Counted from the first letter of the stretch, positions 18,438 through 28,806 are shown. The stretch: 63,703 bases of DNA from Helicobacteraceae bacterium (GCA_027063225.1 JAMOSG010000007.1:1-63703); one strand, 5' to 3'. The notes: generated from the letters alone by a model not told the origin. Numbers and translations are program-made.

Positions 18438-18975
18438 ACTCGCTTCCTCATCAATTACTCGTGCAATGCTTTTGCAAAATGCAAATATAAACTTCATTCA
18501 AGAGAGTGTAGATTTTGATGAGGAGCAAATTGTAGCCTCTTCACCAAAAAACTTTGTTTACCAAGCAACACTTGGAAAATATGAGGCTAACTTTAAAGCT
18601 TTTGGAATAGAGCAATACCCTTTACTTGTAGCAGATACAGTAGTGACAAGTCAAAATCAGATTTTACGTAAAGCTCGATGCATTGATGATGCTAGAAATA
18701 TTTTAATGACACAAAGTGGCAATATTACAAGTATAGTTACATGTATGATATACCACTCAAAAGAGAAAAAACTTATAGATATCTCCCAAACAGATTATAT
18801 TTTTAAACCCTTTGATATGGATGATTTAGAAAACTACTTAAAAAGTGGTGAGTGGAGAGGGAAAGCTGGAGCTTGTATGGTTGAAGGGTTTTGTAAACCA
18901 TACATAAAAGAGGTAAAAGGGTTTGAATCTACTGCAATGGGACTGAGTGTAGAGGTTTTAAAACGCTTTATCTAA
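18427..18975 (+). CDS. maf: Maf-family nucleoside triphosphate pyrophosphatase
   Basis: Maf proteins hydrolyse non-canonical nucleoside triphosphates in the cytosol and were first linked to septum formation. The 182-residue protein has the N-terminal RLASSSITRAMLL (usual S-x-S-x-x-R) and LLVADTVV, which carries the catalytic Asp. Near the C-terminus it has STAMGLSVEVL (usually GL-P...). The position after alaS matches other Campylobacterota. The loop after LVADTVV is less canonical than in E. coli Maf, so substrate choice is open. Confidence 0.9.
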   Translation: MPIRLASSSITRAMLLQNANINFIQESVDFDEEQIVASSPKNFVYQATLGKYEANFKAFGIEQYPLLVADTVVTSQNQILRKARCIDDARNILMTQSGNITSIVTCMIYHSKEKKLIDISQTDYIFKPFDMDDLENYLKSGEWRGKAGACMVEGFCKPYIKEVKGFESTAMGLSVEVLKRFI

Positions 18976-18993
18976 AAAAGGGTTTATATTATT

Positions 18994-20772
18994 ATGTTTA
19001 AAAATAAAATTTTATTACTTACAACACTTGCTGCAGTAATTGTTACCACCTTAGGTATCAAATATATAAACTATCTTCAAGAGCGTCGTCAGAATATGGC
19101 TTTAACAAAATATGATGACTTTGCGCACTCTGTTAAAAAAAACTTAGCAGATATTATTGCTCAAAAACAAACTTCAACTATGGCTATAGCTTTAAGTTTA
19201 GCAAGTGATAGAGCATTAAATATTAATCAAATAGATACAAAACATTATGATACTTTATTGCAAAAATATAAAAGAGACACCCTTTATCAAAATATTTGGA
19301 TTCAAATTGTAGATAAACAACAACACCCTCTTTATAAAAGTTGGAGCCAGGAAAAGAATGTAACAAATATCTTTCAAACCAAAGATATTACAGAAGTATT
19401 TCAACACAACAAACCTATCTCTTCTGTTACTATTAATCAATACGATTTAGTTTTAGAAGCTATCGCTCCTATTGTAAAAAATAATAAAATTGTTGGAGCA
19501 TTAGAAGTAATGTCACATTTTAACTCTATTGCAAGAAAACTTAAACAAAGCGATATTGAATCAGCTGTTCTTGTAAAAAAAGAGTTTAGTCACAAAATAA
19601 CAAAACCTTTTACAAATTTATTTTTTGATGGTTATTACGTTGCAAATAAAAATGCTTCAAAGGAACTGCTTGCATATCTTCATCAATATGGTATTAAAAA
19701 CTATATGCAAGATAACTATAAACTTGAAAATACTAAACTGATTATTAGCTACCCACTTTCAGATTATCATGGAAATACTTATGCTTATTTTATAGCATCA
19801 AAAAACTTACACTCTCTAGCACAACTTGAAAATGAATTTTTCATGTTTACAACTGTAGTTATTCTTGGTTTACTTATTATCTTAGGTATTTATCTTTACT
19901 TAACCAATAAAGAGCAAAAAGAGTACTATAAAAACATTATAGATTTTTCTACAAATATTCTACTTATCAAAGATAAAAATCAAATTGTAGAAGCAAATAA
20001 AAAGTTTTTTAAATACTTTAAAAATTATAATTCTCTTGAAGATTTTATTCAAAAAAATGGTTCTATTGATAACTTTTTTGTTGAAGAGGAAGGATACCTT
20101 TCAAAAGAGATGGATGGTCAAACATGGCTCGAATACCTTATACAACAACAAGAGCCACAAAAAGTAAAAATGAATATAGATGGAGAGGAATATTACTTCT
20201 CTATAGCAGCTTCCAAAATTTTAGATGAAGAACAAAACTATAGTATTATCTTAGCTGCTATTACAGATGAAGAAAAGTATAAAAAAGAACTTGAAGAACT
20301 TACAGTTACAGATCCACTTACTGGAATTAAAAATAGACGTTATTTTATGAATAAACTAAAAGATGAAGTTCAAAGAGCAAATCGATACCATGAAAAACTT
20401 TCTCTTGTTATGTTTGATATTGATCACTTTAAAAAAGTAAATGATGAGCATGGTCATGACGTAGGAGATAAAGTACTTAAAGAATACACAAAACTTATCT
20501 CTTCTAAATTACGTGAACATGACTCTTTTTGTCGTATTGGAGGGGAAGAATTTATTATTATTTTACCTCATGTAGAACTAAGTGGAGCACTTATTGTCGC
20601 TGAAAAACTTCGTAAATCTATCGAAAAACATAAAAAAGTTCTTCCTATTACTATGAGTTTTGGTGTTGTTGAATTTAAATCAGAGGAAACATTTGAACAT
20701 CTCTTTAAACGTGTAGATAATGCTCTTTATGAAGCAAAAGAAAATGGTAGAAATAGAGTGGTTGCTGGGTAA
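18994..20772 (+). CDS. Membrane diguanylate cyclase with periplasmic sensor, PAS and GGDEF domains
   Basis: A 592-residue protein predicted to make cyclic di-GMP. A first helix (about 5-22) and a second (about 279-300) bracket a periplasmic Cache-like sensor. A PAS-like domain follows (about 310-420, LLIKDKNQIVEANKKFFKYF), then a GGDEF domain (about 430-590). The active site is GGEEF at 516-520. An RxxD inhibitory site (REHD, 507-510) sits five residues before it, so product inhibition is expected. Its stop overlaps the bioF start (TAATG). Confidence 0.93.
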   Translation: MFKNKILLLTTLAAVIVTTLGIKYINYLQERRQNMALTKYDDFAHSVKKNLADIIAQKQTSTMAIALSLASDRALNINQIDTKHYDTLLQKYKRDTLYQNIWIQIVDKQQHPLYKSWSQEKNVTNIFQTKDITEVFQHNKPISSVTINQYDLVLEAIAPIVKNNKIVGALEVMSHFNSIARKLKQSDIESAVLVKKEFSHKITKPFTNLFFDGYYVANKNASKELLAYLHQYGIKNYMQDNYKLENTKLIISYPLSDYHGNTYAYFIASKNLHSLAQLENEFFMFTTVVILGLLIILGIYLYLTNKEQKEYYKNIIDFSTNILLIKDKNQIVEANKKFFKYFKNYNSLEDFIQKNGSIDNFFVEEEGYLSKEMDGQTWLEYLIQQQEPQKVKMNIDGEEYYFSIAASKILDEEQNYSIILAAITDEEKYKKELEELTVTDPLTGIKNRRYFMNKLKDEVQRANRYHEKLSLVMFDIDHFKKVNDEHGHDVGDKVLKEYTKLISSKLREHDSFCRIGGEEFIIILPHVELSGALIVAEKLRKSIEKHKKVLPITMSFGVVEFKSEETFEHLFKRVDNALYEAKENGRNRVVAG

Positions 20773-21872
20773 TGCAATATTACAAAAAAGAGCTTTTAGC
20801 ACTCAAAAAAACAAATAGATATAGAAAAAGAACACTCTATAACCCTACACTTAAAGATTTTGCATCAAACGATTATTTAGGTTTGGCACACAACCAACTT
20901 CTTCACCAAAAAGCGGTTGAAAAATTAAATAGCTACACAATATATGGTGCCAAAGCTTCAATGCTTGTAAATGGGTACCATAAAATCCATCAAGATACAG
21001 AGCAACTCCTTGCACAAAGTAATGGTTTTGAAGATGCTCTTTTACTAGGAAGTGGTTTTAACGCAAACATAGCACTTATTGAATCTCTTGTACGTAAAAA
21101 AGATATCCTCTTTATAGATGAACTCTACCACGCTTCTGGTGTTTTAGCAACGCAACTACAAGGTAAAGAGGTTTACTTTTTTAGACACAACGATATGCAA
21201 CATCTCAAAGAGCTTTTAGCTACACACAAAACAACAAAACGTCGCCTTATTGCTGTAGAGGGTATCTACTCTATGGAGGGAGATTTATGTGATAAAGAGG
21301 TATTTGAAATTGCAAAAAAAGAGGATGCAATTTTAATCGTCGATGAAGCACACAGTAGTGGTGTTGTAGGCAAAAACCTTTTAGGGGTTTTTGATTTATA
21401 CAATATTAATGTAGAACCAAACCATATAAAGATGGGAACTCTTGGCAAAGCATATGGAGGGTTTGGTGCTTATGTTTTAGCCTCTTCCCATATTATAGAG
21501 TATATGATAAATAGAGCAAAACCTGTTATTTATGCTACCGCTCCATCACTTTATGAGAGTGCAAAAGCACAAGCAGCACTTAAATATATTTTAGAAAATA
21601 AAACGCAACTCTCTTTAGAGATCAAACAACGCCAAAAATTAGTAAAAGATATATTTAATATCGAAATTGCTGGACTTATTGTTCCTATTGTTATTGCAAA
21701 CAACGCAAAGGTGTTGCATATACAACAAAAACTTCAAGAGCAAAACTACTCCATTGGAGCAATTAGGCAACCAACTGTTCCAGAGGCAATTATTCGTATA
21801 ATTGCAAGAGTTGGCGAAGATATAAAAGAGTTTAAAAAAGTTTGCTCTTTAGTCAAAAATTTATCCATGTAA
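20772..21872 (+). CDS. bioF: 8-amino-7-oxononanoate synthase-like enzyme
   Basis: A PLP-dependent alpha-oxoamine synthase of 366 residues, most like BioF (first biotin-specific step, pimeloyl-ACP/CoA plus alanine). Visible features are FASNDYLGLAHN, GSGFNANIAL, IVDEAHSSGVVG, and the PLP lysine in GTLGKAYGGFG. No other bio genes lie nearby, so the alternatives (KBL- or SPT-like activity) cannot be ruled out, though the length fits BioF. Translationally coupled to the diguanylate cyclase gene by a one-base stop/start overlap. Confidence 0.88.
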   Translation: MQYYKKELLALKKTNRYRKRTLYNPTLKDFASNDYLGLAHNQLLHQKAVEKLNSYTIYGAKASMLVNGYHKIHQDTEQLLAQSNGFEDALLLGSGFNANIALIESLVRKKDILFIDELYHASGVLATQLQGKEVYFFRHNDMQHLKELLATHKTTKRRLIAVEGIYSMEGDLCDKEVFEIAKKEDAILIVDEAHSSGVVGKNLLGVFDLYNINVEPNHIKMGTLGKAYGGFGAYVLASSHIIEYMINRAKPVIYATAPSLYESAKAQAALKYILENKTQLSLEIKQRQKLVKDIFNIEIAGLIVPIVIANNAKVLHIQQKLQEQNYSIGAIRQPTVPEAIIRIIARVGEDIKEFKKVCSLVKNLSM

Positions 21873-21882
21873 AAGAAGAAAT

Positions 21883-24177
21883 ATGCAAAAAGAGTTACTA
21901 CGTAAAAAAATGCAAAAAAATTTCTTTAAGATGATTATAGTTCCATTTTTTTCTCTCACCATTATTTTTGCTCTTTTATTTATTTCTTTTAGATTATATA
22001 TGGCTTCACAAAAAGAAGCATTAGCAATAAAAGATGCAAAGCATATTCTCAGTTTTGTTTTAGAATCTCAAAAATTAAAATTAGAAAATGAATTTAACAA
22101 AATAGAAACATATGCAATAATCTTACAAAAAGAGTATGAGCATCTTTTTCGATACCATCCCACTCAGCCAAGTACACAAGAAATAAATGCTATATTAAAA
22201 ACTTTGTTAGAAACAAATCCATTTATTTATAAAATAAACTTTATTCATAAAGATAAAACAGAAACATCTTATTCTTCAAATAAAACAGTGACATCCCATA
22301 GTATAAAATTTACACATTATAAAAAAAATTTTAAAACATCTATCTCTAATAGTGTTTTATGGGAAGAGCCTTTTTTTAACAAAAAATTACAATCATGGAT
22401 GATATCAGCTATAATACCAGTCTATTTAAAAAGAAATCTTGAAGCTATTGTAGAAATAGAAATTACCCTTAAAAACCTTATGCAACAGCTTTTAGCTATT
22501 GATTTACCTTATAAAACAAAAATATTACTTATCAATAAACAAGGTAAAATTACAGCTGTAGATCAAGCATTACAAAAACAATTTCCTATTCATACAAATA
22601 TTTTGAAATCAAATAATATAATACTCCAAAATATTACAAAAAACTTATCACAACATAACAATAATATATTTCCATATAATAATACAACCTATTTAACTTT
22701 AACAAAAGTAATAACTCCTATCCATTCACATATCATTTTATTAACCACTATTAAAGATATTGAAGAGAAAATGAATAACCTTACAAATACATCAACACAA
22801 TTAATTATATTGATGATTCTAATTTTTGCATCTGTGTTATTAACTTTTTATTTTCTTGCAAAACTACAATTTAAAAAAATTTCTTTAGCAATTGTAAACC
22901 CTATTTTATCGCTTGCAAATATTAGTAAAAATATTGAAAAATATAAAGGAAATATTCCGCAACCTCAAACACAAATTTTAGAGATTGATACCTTAAGTCA
23001 AAACTTTAAAACTATGGTTACACATCTTTATGAAAAAGATAAACAACTAAATAATTTTAATACTCAACTTATTCAAGAGGTACAAAAAGCAACAAAAGAT
23101 TTACAAGAGAAAAATAAAACAATTAATATTATTTTCGATACCCTTATGGAAGCAGTAGTTCTGTGGGACTCTCAACATAAACTTATCAAAGCAAATAAAG
23201 TTGCTATTGAGATGTTTAGATTTAACGATGAAGAAGATATTTTAGGAGCAAATCTTCTTGAATATGTAGTAGATTCTGAAAAAGAAAAAGCAAAAAAATT
23301 TTTAGCAAAAACAAAAGCTACACCTTATGAAATTCAACTTCTAAGAAAAGATAAAACAAAATTTACAGCCCTAGTTCAAGGACAAGACATTTATATCAAT
23401 GGAATAAAACACCGTTTATCTACTACAATTGATATTACAGAACTTAAAAATCAAGAGAAACAACTTTTACAACAATCTAAACAAGCACAAATGGGTGAGA
23501 TGATTAATATGATAGCACACCAATGGCGTCAACCACTCAATGCTATTAGTGCAGCTGCTATTCGCCTTTCGATGCTCTCAAGTATGCAAGCATTAACAGA
23601 TGAAAAAACACAAGAAGCGAGTAAGTCTATTCAAGAGCAGTGTCAAAAAATGTCCAAAACAATAGATACTTTCTTAAACTTTGCACGTCCATCGCAAAAA
23701 AAGGAGCTTTTTAATCTTCAAGATACTTTTAATGCCGTAATGGATCTTATGCTTACACAGCTTAAGAACCTCAATATAGAGATTGAAATAAATTTAGAAG
23801 ATAATTTACAACTTTATGGATTTGCTGACCAACTTGAACAAGTTATTATTAACATCTTAGCAAATGCTAGAGATGCTTTTGATGAGATAGAACAAGAGGA
23901 GAAAAAAATCACAATCACTGCACTTCAAAAAGATAATCAAATAAACATCTGCATAGAAGATAATGCAGGTGGAATTACACCAAATGTTGTAAATAAAATC
24001 TTTAACCCTTACTTTACAACCAAAGAGCAAGGAAAAGGAACTGGAATTGGACTTTATATGAGTTTAGAGATTATGCGTAAAAGTTTTAATGGAAATCTAA
24101 TCTATAAACCAAGAGAGAGTGGAAGTTGCTTCTTTTTAATTTGTAAAGAGGAGAAAATAGATGCAACCACAAAATAG
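21883..24177 (+). CDS. Membrane sensor histidine kinase (Cache-like sensor, PAS, HisKA, HATPase)
   Basis: A 764-residue kinase. Helices near residues 17-37 and 307-328 enclose a periplasmic sensor of about 270 residues. A linker/coiled coil leads to a PAS domain (about 418-520). The H-box is MIAHQWRQPLNAISAA with the phosphoacceptor His546. The ATP-binding part has an N-box (INILANARDAF), DNAGG, and GKGTGIGLYMS. The AHQWRQPL type of H-box is common in Campylobacterota. No response regulator is adjacent, so the partner is unknown. It overlaps the methyltransferase gene by 17 bp. Confidence 0.93.
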   Translation: MQKELLRKKMQKNFFKMIIVPFFSLTIIFALLFISFRLYMASQKEALAIKDAKHILSFVLESQKLKLENEFNKIETYAIILQKEYEHLFRYHPTQPSTQEINAILKTLLETNPFIYKINFIHKDKTETSYSSNKTVTSHSIKFTHYKKNFKTSISNSVLWEEPFFNKKLQSWMISAIIPVYLKRNLEAIVEIEITLKNLMQQLLAIDLPYKTKILLINKQGKITAVDQALQKQFPIHTNILKSNNIILQNITKNLSQHNNNIFPYNNTTYLTLTKVITPIHSHIILLTTIKDIEEKMNNLTNTSTQLIILMILIFASVLLTFYFLAKLQFKKISLAIVNPILSLANISKNIEKYKGNIPQPQTQILEIDTLSQNFKTMVTHLYEKDKQLNNFNTQLIQEVQKATKDLQEKNKTINIIFDTLMEAVVLWDSQHKLIKANKVAIEMFRFNDEEDILGANLLEYVVDSEKEKAKKFLAKTKATPYEIQLLRKDKTKFTALVQGQDIYINGIKHRLSTTIDITELKNQEKQLLQQSKQAQMGEMINMIAHQWRQPLNAISAAAIRLSMLSSMQALTDEKTQEASKSIQEQCQKMSKTIDTFLNFARPSQKKELFNLQDTFNAVMDLMLTQLKNLNIEIEINLEDNLQLYGFADQLEQVIINILANARDAFDEIEQEEKKITITALQKDNQINICIEDNAGGITPNVVNKIFNPYFTTKEQGKGTGIGLYMSLEIMRKSFNGNLIYKPRESGSCFFLICKEEKIDATTK

Positions 24178-24763
24178 ATTTTTACAAAGAGCAAAAGATT
24201 GGGATAAACTCCCTCGTCGTGTTCAAAATGCCAAAAGTGTTGCAGCTGCAATAGATAAAGAGTGCCCACTAAATACTGAGCTTTCTCTTTTAGATTTTGG
24301 AGTGGGTACAGGACTTTTAGGATTTGAGATTCTCCCTTGCGTAAAAGAGATAATAGGTGTTGATACCTCTGAAGTTATGCTTGAACAACTTAAAGAAAAA
24401 AATACAACAGAGCATTTTATAACACCCCACTTAGGTGATATTTTACAAACTCCACTAGAAAAAAAGTTTGATGGAGTTATAAGTTCTATGACACTTCACC
24501 ACATAGAAAATTTAGAACATTTTTTCCAAACTATGGCACAACATTTACAACAAGATGGTTTTATAGCTATTGCAGATTTAGAAAAAGAGGATGGCACTTT
24601 TCACTCAAATAATGAAGATGTATTTCATTTTGGTTTTGAATCACAAACATTAAAAAATATAGCTCAAAATAATGGCTTTAAAAATATAAAAATAAAACAG
24701 ATACACACTATACAAAAAACAAAAGAGTATGGTGTATTTTTACTAACAGCACAAAAGAAGTAG
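24161..24763 (+). CDS. Class I SAM-dependent methyltransferase
   Basis: A 200-residue Rossmann-type methyltransferase. Motif I is LLDFGVGTGLLGFEI, an acidic residue ends strand 2 (IIGVDTSEVML), and motif IV-like MTLHHIENLEHFF follows. The substrate is unknown; small-molecule methyltransferases of this shape are common. It starts inside the kinase gene and ends one base before the ABC ATPase start, so it is part of the tight operon. Confidence 0.85.
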   Translation: MQPQNRFLQRAKDWDKLPRRVQNAKSVAAAIDKECPLNTELSLLDFGVGTGLLGFEILPCVKEIIGVDTSEVMLEQLKEKNTTEHFITPHLGDILQTPLEKKFDGVISSMTLHHIENLEHFFQTMAQHLQQDGFIAIADLEKEDGTFHSNNEDVFHFGFESQTLKNIAQNNGFKNIKIKQIHTIQKTKEYGVFLLTAQKK

Positions 24764-25444
24764 ATGAATATTCAAAAACTCAAAATTCAATACAATCAAA
24801 AAACAATTGTTGATATATCTTTTAAAATCAAACACTCTCTAGCCCTTGTTGGGGAGAGTGGTAGCGGTAAAAGTTTGACTCTTAAAGCTTTACTTGGAAT
24901 GTTACCAAATAATCTAAAACTTACACTTCAAACAGAAGATAAACTAACAAAAAAAGATATAGCATTTGTTCCCCAAAACCCTTTTACTGCCCTCTCTCCA
25001 CTTACAAAGATAAAAAAACAATTTTTTGTTGAAGACTCTAAAAAAGAGAAGCTTTTAGAGCTTGTTGGGCTCGAGAAATCCTTTTTAGAGAGGTTCCCTC
25101 CCCAACTCTCAGGAGGACAACTCCAAAGAGTTGTTATTGCTATTGCACTAGAGAAAAACCCTCAACTGCTTCTTTTAGATGAAGCAACAACTGCACTTGA
25201 CCCCACTACAACACAGATGATTTTAAAGCTCTTAAAAAATCTTGCAAAAGAGCAAAATTTTAAAACACTTTTTGTAACACACGATATAGCTGCAGCAGAA
25301 AAACTTTGCCAAGATATTACTGTTTTAAAAGAGGGAAAAATTATAGAAAATGGTACAATGTCACAAGTGATACAAAACCCACAAAACCAATACACAAAAA
25401 CTTTAATAGAAGCAAATTTTGCACATAGGAAATTTCGCCAATGA
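24764..25444 (+). CDS. ABC transporter ATP-binding protein (dipeptide/nickel type), orphan
   Basis: A 226-residue ABC ATPase with Walker A GESGSGKS, the signature LSGGQLQRV, Walker B LLLLDEATTALD and the switch His (VTHD). It resembles OppD/DppD-type ATPases, but is shorter than usual (about 320) and lacks the C-terminal oligopeptide-specific extension. No permease or binding-protein gene lies next to it; the family-5 binding protein at 56.0 kb is distant. It overlaps the PBP1A gene by 4 bp (ATGA). Confidence 0.88.
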   Translation: MNIQKLKIQYNQKTIVDISFKIKHSLALVGESGSGKSLTLKALLGMLPNNLKLTLQTEDKLTKKDIAFVPQNPFTALSPLTKIKKQFFVEDSKKEKLLELVGLEKSFLERFPPQLSGGQLQRVVIAIALEKNPQLLLLDEATTALDPTTTQMILKLLKNLAKEQNFKTLFVTHDIAAAEKLCQDITVLKEGKIIENGTMSQVIQNPQNQYTKTLIEANFAHRKFRQ

Positions 25445-27438
25445 TAAAAAAAACATTTATAACCCTTTTTGTAGTTGCTTTTTTAGCACCCTTTTTAGTA
25501 GTTGGATACTTCTTGGTTCGATACGACTACGATATATCTCCACTTGTAAACTATAAACCAGACCTTACAACAACTATTTATGATAAATATGGGGAGAAAA
25601 TTGCTAATGTATTTGATAAACAACACCGTTTTTATGCAACATTCGATGAAATTCCCCCACGTGCTGTTGAAGCACTTGTAGCTATAGAAGATACAACATT
25701 TTTTGAACACCCTGGTATCAATATAGATGCAATCTTTCGTGCTGCTATTAAAGTTTTAAAAGCGGGTCGTGCAGTAGAGGGTGCAAGTACTATTACACAA
25801 CAACTTGTAAAAAACAGACTCCTTACTCGAGAAAAAAAACTTTCACGTAAAATTAAAGAAGCTATCTATGCTATAAAACTTGAACATGCTCTAACAAAAG
25901 AGCAAATTATGGAGCGTTACCTCAATGAGATCTACTTAGGGCATGGATACTATGGAATAAAAACCGCTGCAGATGGTTATTTTCATAAAAAACTCTCTGA
26001 CTTAACACTCAAAGAGATAGCTATTTTAGTGGGTCTTCCAAAAGCACCAAGTACCTATGCACCAACAAAAAATTATGAAATCTCTATGGGTAGAGCCAAT
26101 CGTGTAATCTCAAGAATGCATGCTCTTGGATGGATAGATGATAAAACTTATGAAAAAGCACTTGCAGAAAACCCAAAAGTGTATAACTCAACATTAACAC
26201 AAAATAAAGCCCCTTTTATTGTTGATGAAGTAGCAAGAGAGGTTCGCTCTATGGGGTTAAAAGATTTAAAAACAGGTGGCTATAAAATCTACACAACTAT
26301 AGATTTACGTTTACAAGATGCTGCTAGAAAATCTCTTAAATATGCTTACGAATTTTCACTACGCCGTATTAAATGGTATGATAAAAAAGCGATGCAACGT
26401 ATGAAAAAAAGGGGTGAAGATATTACAAAGTTTGTCCCAAGCGATACCTCTAAACTCAATGGTGCACTTGTGAGTTTAGACTCAAAAACAGGTGATGTTT
26501 TAGCACTTGTTGGAAGTGTAGATTATAAAAAAAGTTCTTACAACAGAGCAACACAAGGGCGTCGCCAACCAGGAAGTGCATTTAAACCTTTTATTTATCA
26601 AGTTGCTATCGACTTAGGATACTCTGGTGCTACAAAACTTGTTGATATTGCAAAAACATATAAGTATGAAAAAAATGGTACAGAGTTAAAATGGCAACCA
26701 AAAAACTACTCCAAAAATTATCATGGGCTTATTACTTTACGTGAAGCACTTATCCACTCAAGTAACCTCGCTACTATTAACCTAGTAAACGATATTGGAC
26801 TTACACAACTTCTACGTGAATTTAAAAAGTTTGGTATTAAAAATGTACCAAAAGATTTATCTATTTCACTTGGGACTATCTCACTCTCACCACTACAACT
26901 TGCAAAATATTACACATCTTTTGCAAATCACGGTATTCAGATGGAGACTCACCTTATCGATTCAATACAAAAAGATGGTGCTATACTTTACAAAAAACAA
27001 CTTAAAAGTCGCTACATCACTTCCCCACAACAAGCATTTATTATGACAACCATTTTACGTGATGTTGTTCGTCGTGGAACAGGTGTAAGAGCTAGAGTAA
27101 AAGGGATAGAACTCGCAGGAAAAACAGGAACAACAAATAAAAATGTGGATGGATGGTTCGCAGGGTACTCACCAACAATAGAAACAGTTGTATGGTTTGG
27201 AAATGATGACAACACACCAATGCACAAAAAAGAGACAGGTGGACGTGTAGCAGGACCAGCATTTAGTGCATACTTTAAAAAACTACTCCAATATTACCCA
27301 CAAATTCAAAGAAAATTTGAAAAACCTGATGGCATTATAGAGGTAAAAGTTGGAAAACGTATGGAGTATTTTAGCGATATTTCAAAACCACCACGTAATA
27401 ATGTAGAGGAGCAAGTTGAAGAGGAGTTGATCTTTTAA
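25441..27438 (+). CDS. Penicillin-binding protein 1A (bifunctional class A PBP)
   Basis: A 665-residue inner-membrane enzyme that polymerises and crosslinks peptidoglycan. One N-terminal helix (about 5-27) is followed by a GT51 glycosyltransferase domain (IEDTTFFEHPG with the catalytic Glu; EGASTITQQLVKN; RKIKEAIYAIKLE). The transpeptidase domain has SxxK (PGSAFKPF), SxN (SSN) and KTGTT. It ends the long alaS-maf-...-PBP run. Membrane topology and length match PbpA/MrcA of Campylobacterota. Confidence 0.96.
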   Translation: MIKKTFITLFVVAFLAPFLVVGYFLVRYDYDISPLVNYKPDLTTTIYDKYGEKIANVFDKQHRFYATFDEIPPRAVEALVAIEDTTFFEHPGINIDAIFRAAIKVLKAGRAVEGASTITQQLVKNRLLTREKKLSRKIKEAIYAIKLEHALTKEQIMERYLNEIYLGHGYYGIKTAADGYFHKKLSDLTLKEIAILVGLPKAPSTYAPTKNYEISMGRANRVISRMHALGWIDDKTYEKALAENPKVYNSTLTQNKAPFIVDEVAREVRSMGLKDLKTGGYKIYTTIDLRLQDAARKSLKYAYEFSLRRIKWYDKKAMQRMKKRGEDITKFVPSDTSKLNGALVSLDSKTGDVLALVGSVDYKKSSYNRATQGRRQPGSAFKPFIYQVAIDLGYSGATKLVDIAKTYKYEKNGTELKWQPKNYSKNYHGLITLREALIHSSNLATINLVNDIGLTQLLREFKKFGIKNVPKDLSISLGTISLSPLQLAKYYTSFANHGIQMETHLIDSIQKDGAILYKKQLKSRYITSPQQAFIMTTILRDVVRRGTGVRARVKGIELAGKTGTTNKNVDGWFAGYSPTIETVVWFGNDDNTPMHKKETGGRVAGPAFSAYFKKLLQYYPQIQRKFEKPDGIIEVKVGKRMEYFSDISKPPRNNVEEQVEEELIF

Positions 27439-27499
27439 GGTAGTGTAAAATAATTTCTGTAAATTCCAAATTGACTATGATTATAAAAAAGAAAATACT

Positions 27500-27522
27500 C
27501 CAAAGGTTTTTTATGCCTTTGG
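27500..27522 (-). terminator. Probable terminator after the U32-family gene
   Basis: CCAAAGG (27500-27506) pairs with CCTTTGG (27516-27522). On the minus strand the stem is followed by AGTATTTTCTTTTTT, a loose T-rich tract. The stop codon of the U32 gene lies in the loop. Confidence 0.5.
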
Positions 27523-28803
27523 ATAAGTTCCCATATCTGGATGTGATGGTATTCTAAAAAATGTAAGTGGTGGGAATTTTGTAGGTAAAACAATAGGGTT
27601 TACATTTCCACTATGCACCTCCTCCCAAATCTTTCCATTGTGGGCTTGAAGTTTTTTAAACTTCATAAAAAATTTTCCATCTCTCTCATAAGTTGAACCA
27701 TATTCATTATCTACTAACTCAATTTTTGCATCAAGTGGTGCTACAACTTCAAGTTCATCACCTGGAAGTGTTTTATATTTTGTTAAGAAGTGTGTTCCCT
27801 CTTCATTTACAACACCACTTACTTGGTGTGTTCCAAGCTGCATTGTGAAATCTAAACTTTGAGTATCATGCTTTTCAAATGGACGAGAAACGAGATATGC
27901 ATCTGTATAGCCACGATTTTGTAAAGAGTTTAGTTCATACTCATATTTTGGAGTATCTAGTTTTCCTGCATAGTAGTCATCTATTGCCATTCTGTACGCT
28001 TTTGCTGTTACTGCTGCGTAGTAAGCTGTTTTTGTACGACCTTCAATTTTTAGTGAATCTACCACACCACTATCTAAAATCTCTTTTATATGTGCAGAAA
28101 GATTCAAATCTTTTGAATTCATAATGTAAGTTCCAACACCCTCATCTTCAACAAGTTTAAAAAGTGTTCCAGTTTCAGGGTTTGCTGCATAAATCTCATA
28201 TGGAAAACGGCAATCGTTTGCACAACTTCCACGATTTGGAACACGTCCACTTTGTAGTGTTGAGATTAAACAACGTCCACTATATGCAAAACACATACTT
28301 CCATGCACAAACACCTCTAACTCTAAATCTGGAAGCTCCTCTTTAATAAGCTTTAAATCTTTTAAAGAGATTTCACGTGCAGTAATAATACGCGTCGCAC
28401 CCATATTGTAATATACTTTTGCATCAAGCACATTCATAACATTCGCTTGAGTTGAGAGGTGTAGCGGCATATCTGGCACTAACTCATGTGCTAATTGTAA
28501 AACACCAGGAGTCGCTACAATAAAAGCATCTGGTTTTAGCTCTGCCATTTTTAAAATATGTTTTTTAAGAAGATCTAATTGTGAATTAAACGGAAATCCA
28601 TTAATAGTAGCATACACTTTTTTACCACGCTCATGTGCATACTTAATACCCTCTGCAAAATCTTCAAATGTAAACTCTTTTCCAGAGCGAATACGTAAAG
28701 AGAAGTGACTCACTCCCCCATAAACTGCATCTGCACCAAAATCAAATGCAATTTTTAACTTTTCAAGTGTCCCAGCAGGAGACAATAATTCAACTTTTTT
28801 CAT
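27511..28803 (-). CDS. U32-family protein (PrtC/TrhP-like)
   Basis: A 430-residue member of the family historically called peptidase U32 or collagenase. Several characterised relatives are not proteases but act in RNA or ubiquinone hydroxylation (TrhP, RlhA, UbiU/UbiV). The N-terminus SPAGTLEKLKIAFDFGADAVY is diagnostic. Four cysteines at 171, 178, 194 and 198 (MCFAYSGRC...GSCANDC) are placed as in the iron-sulfur-binding members. TrhP-like tRNA modification is my best guess for function. It lies 3 bp after cheZ, an order known in Campylobacter. Confidence 0.88.
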   Translation of the reverse strand: MKKVELLSPAGTLEKLKIAFDFGADAVYGGVSHFSLRIRSGKEFTFEDFAEGIKYAHERGKKVYATINGFPFNSQLDLLKKHILKMAELKPDAFIVATPGVLQLAHELVPDMPLHLSTQANVMNVLDAKVYYNMGATRIITAREISLKDLKLIKEELPDLELEVFVHGSMCFAYSGRCLISTLQSGRVPNRGSCANDCRFPYEIYAANPETGTLFKLVEDEGVGTYIMNSKDLNLSAHIKEILDSGVVDSLKIEGRTKTAYYAAVTAKAYRMAIDDYYAGKLDTPKYEYELNSLQNRGYTDAYLVSRPFEKHDTQSLDFTMQLGTHQVSGVVNEEGTHFLTKYKTLPGDELEVVAPLDAKIELVDNEYGSTYERDGKFFMKFKKLQAHNGKIWEEVHSGNVNPIVLPTKFPPLTFFRIPSHPDMGTYPKA

Positions 28804-28806
28804 CTA

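Noticed and set aside
20772..21872. A biotin synthesis operon
   Set aside because: Only bioF is present; the neighbours are a diguanylate cyclase and a sensor kinase.
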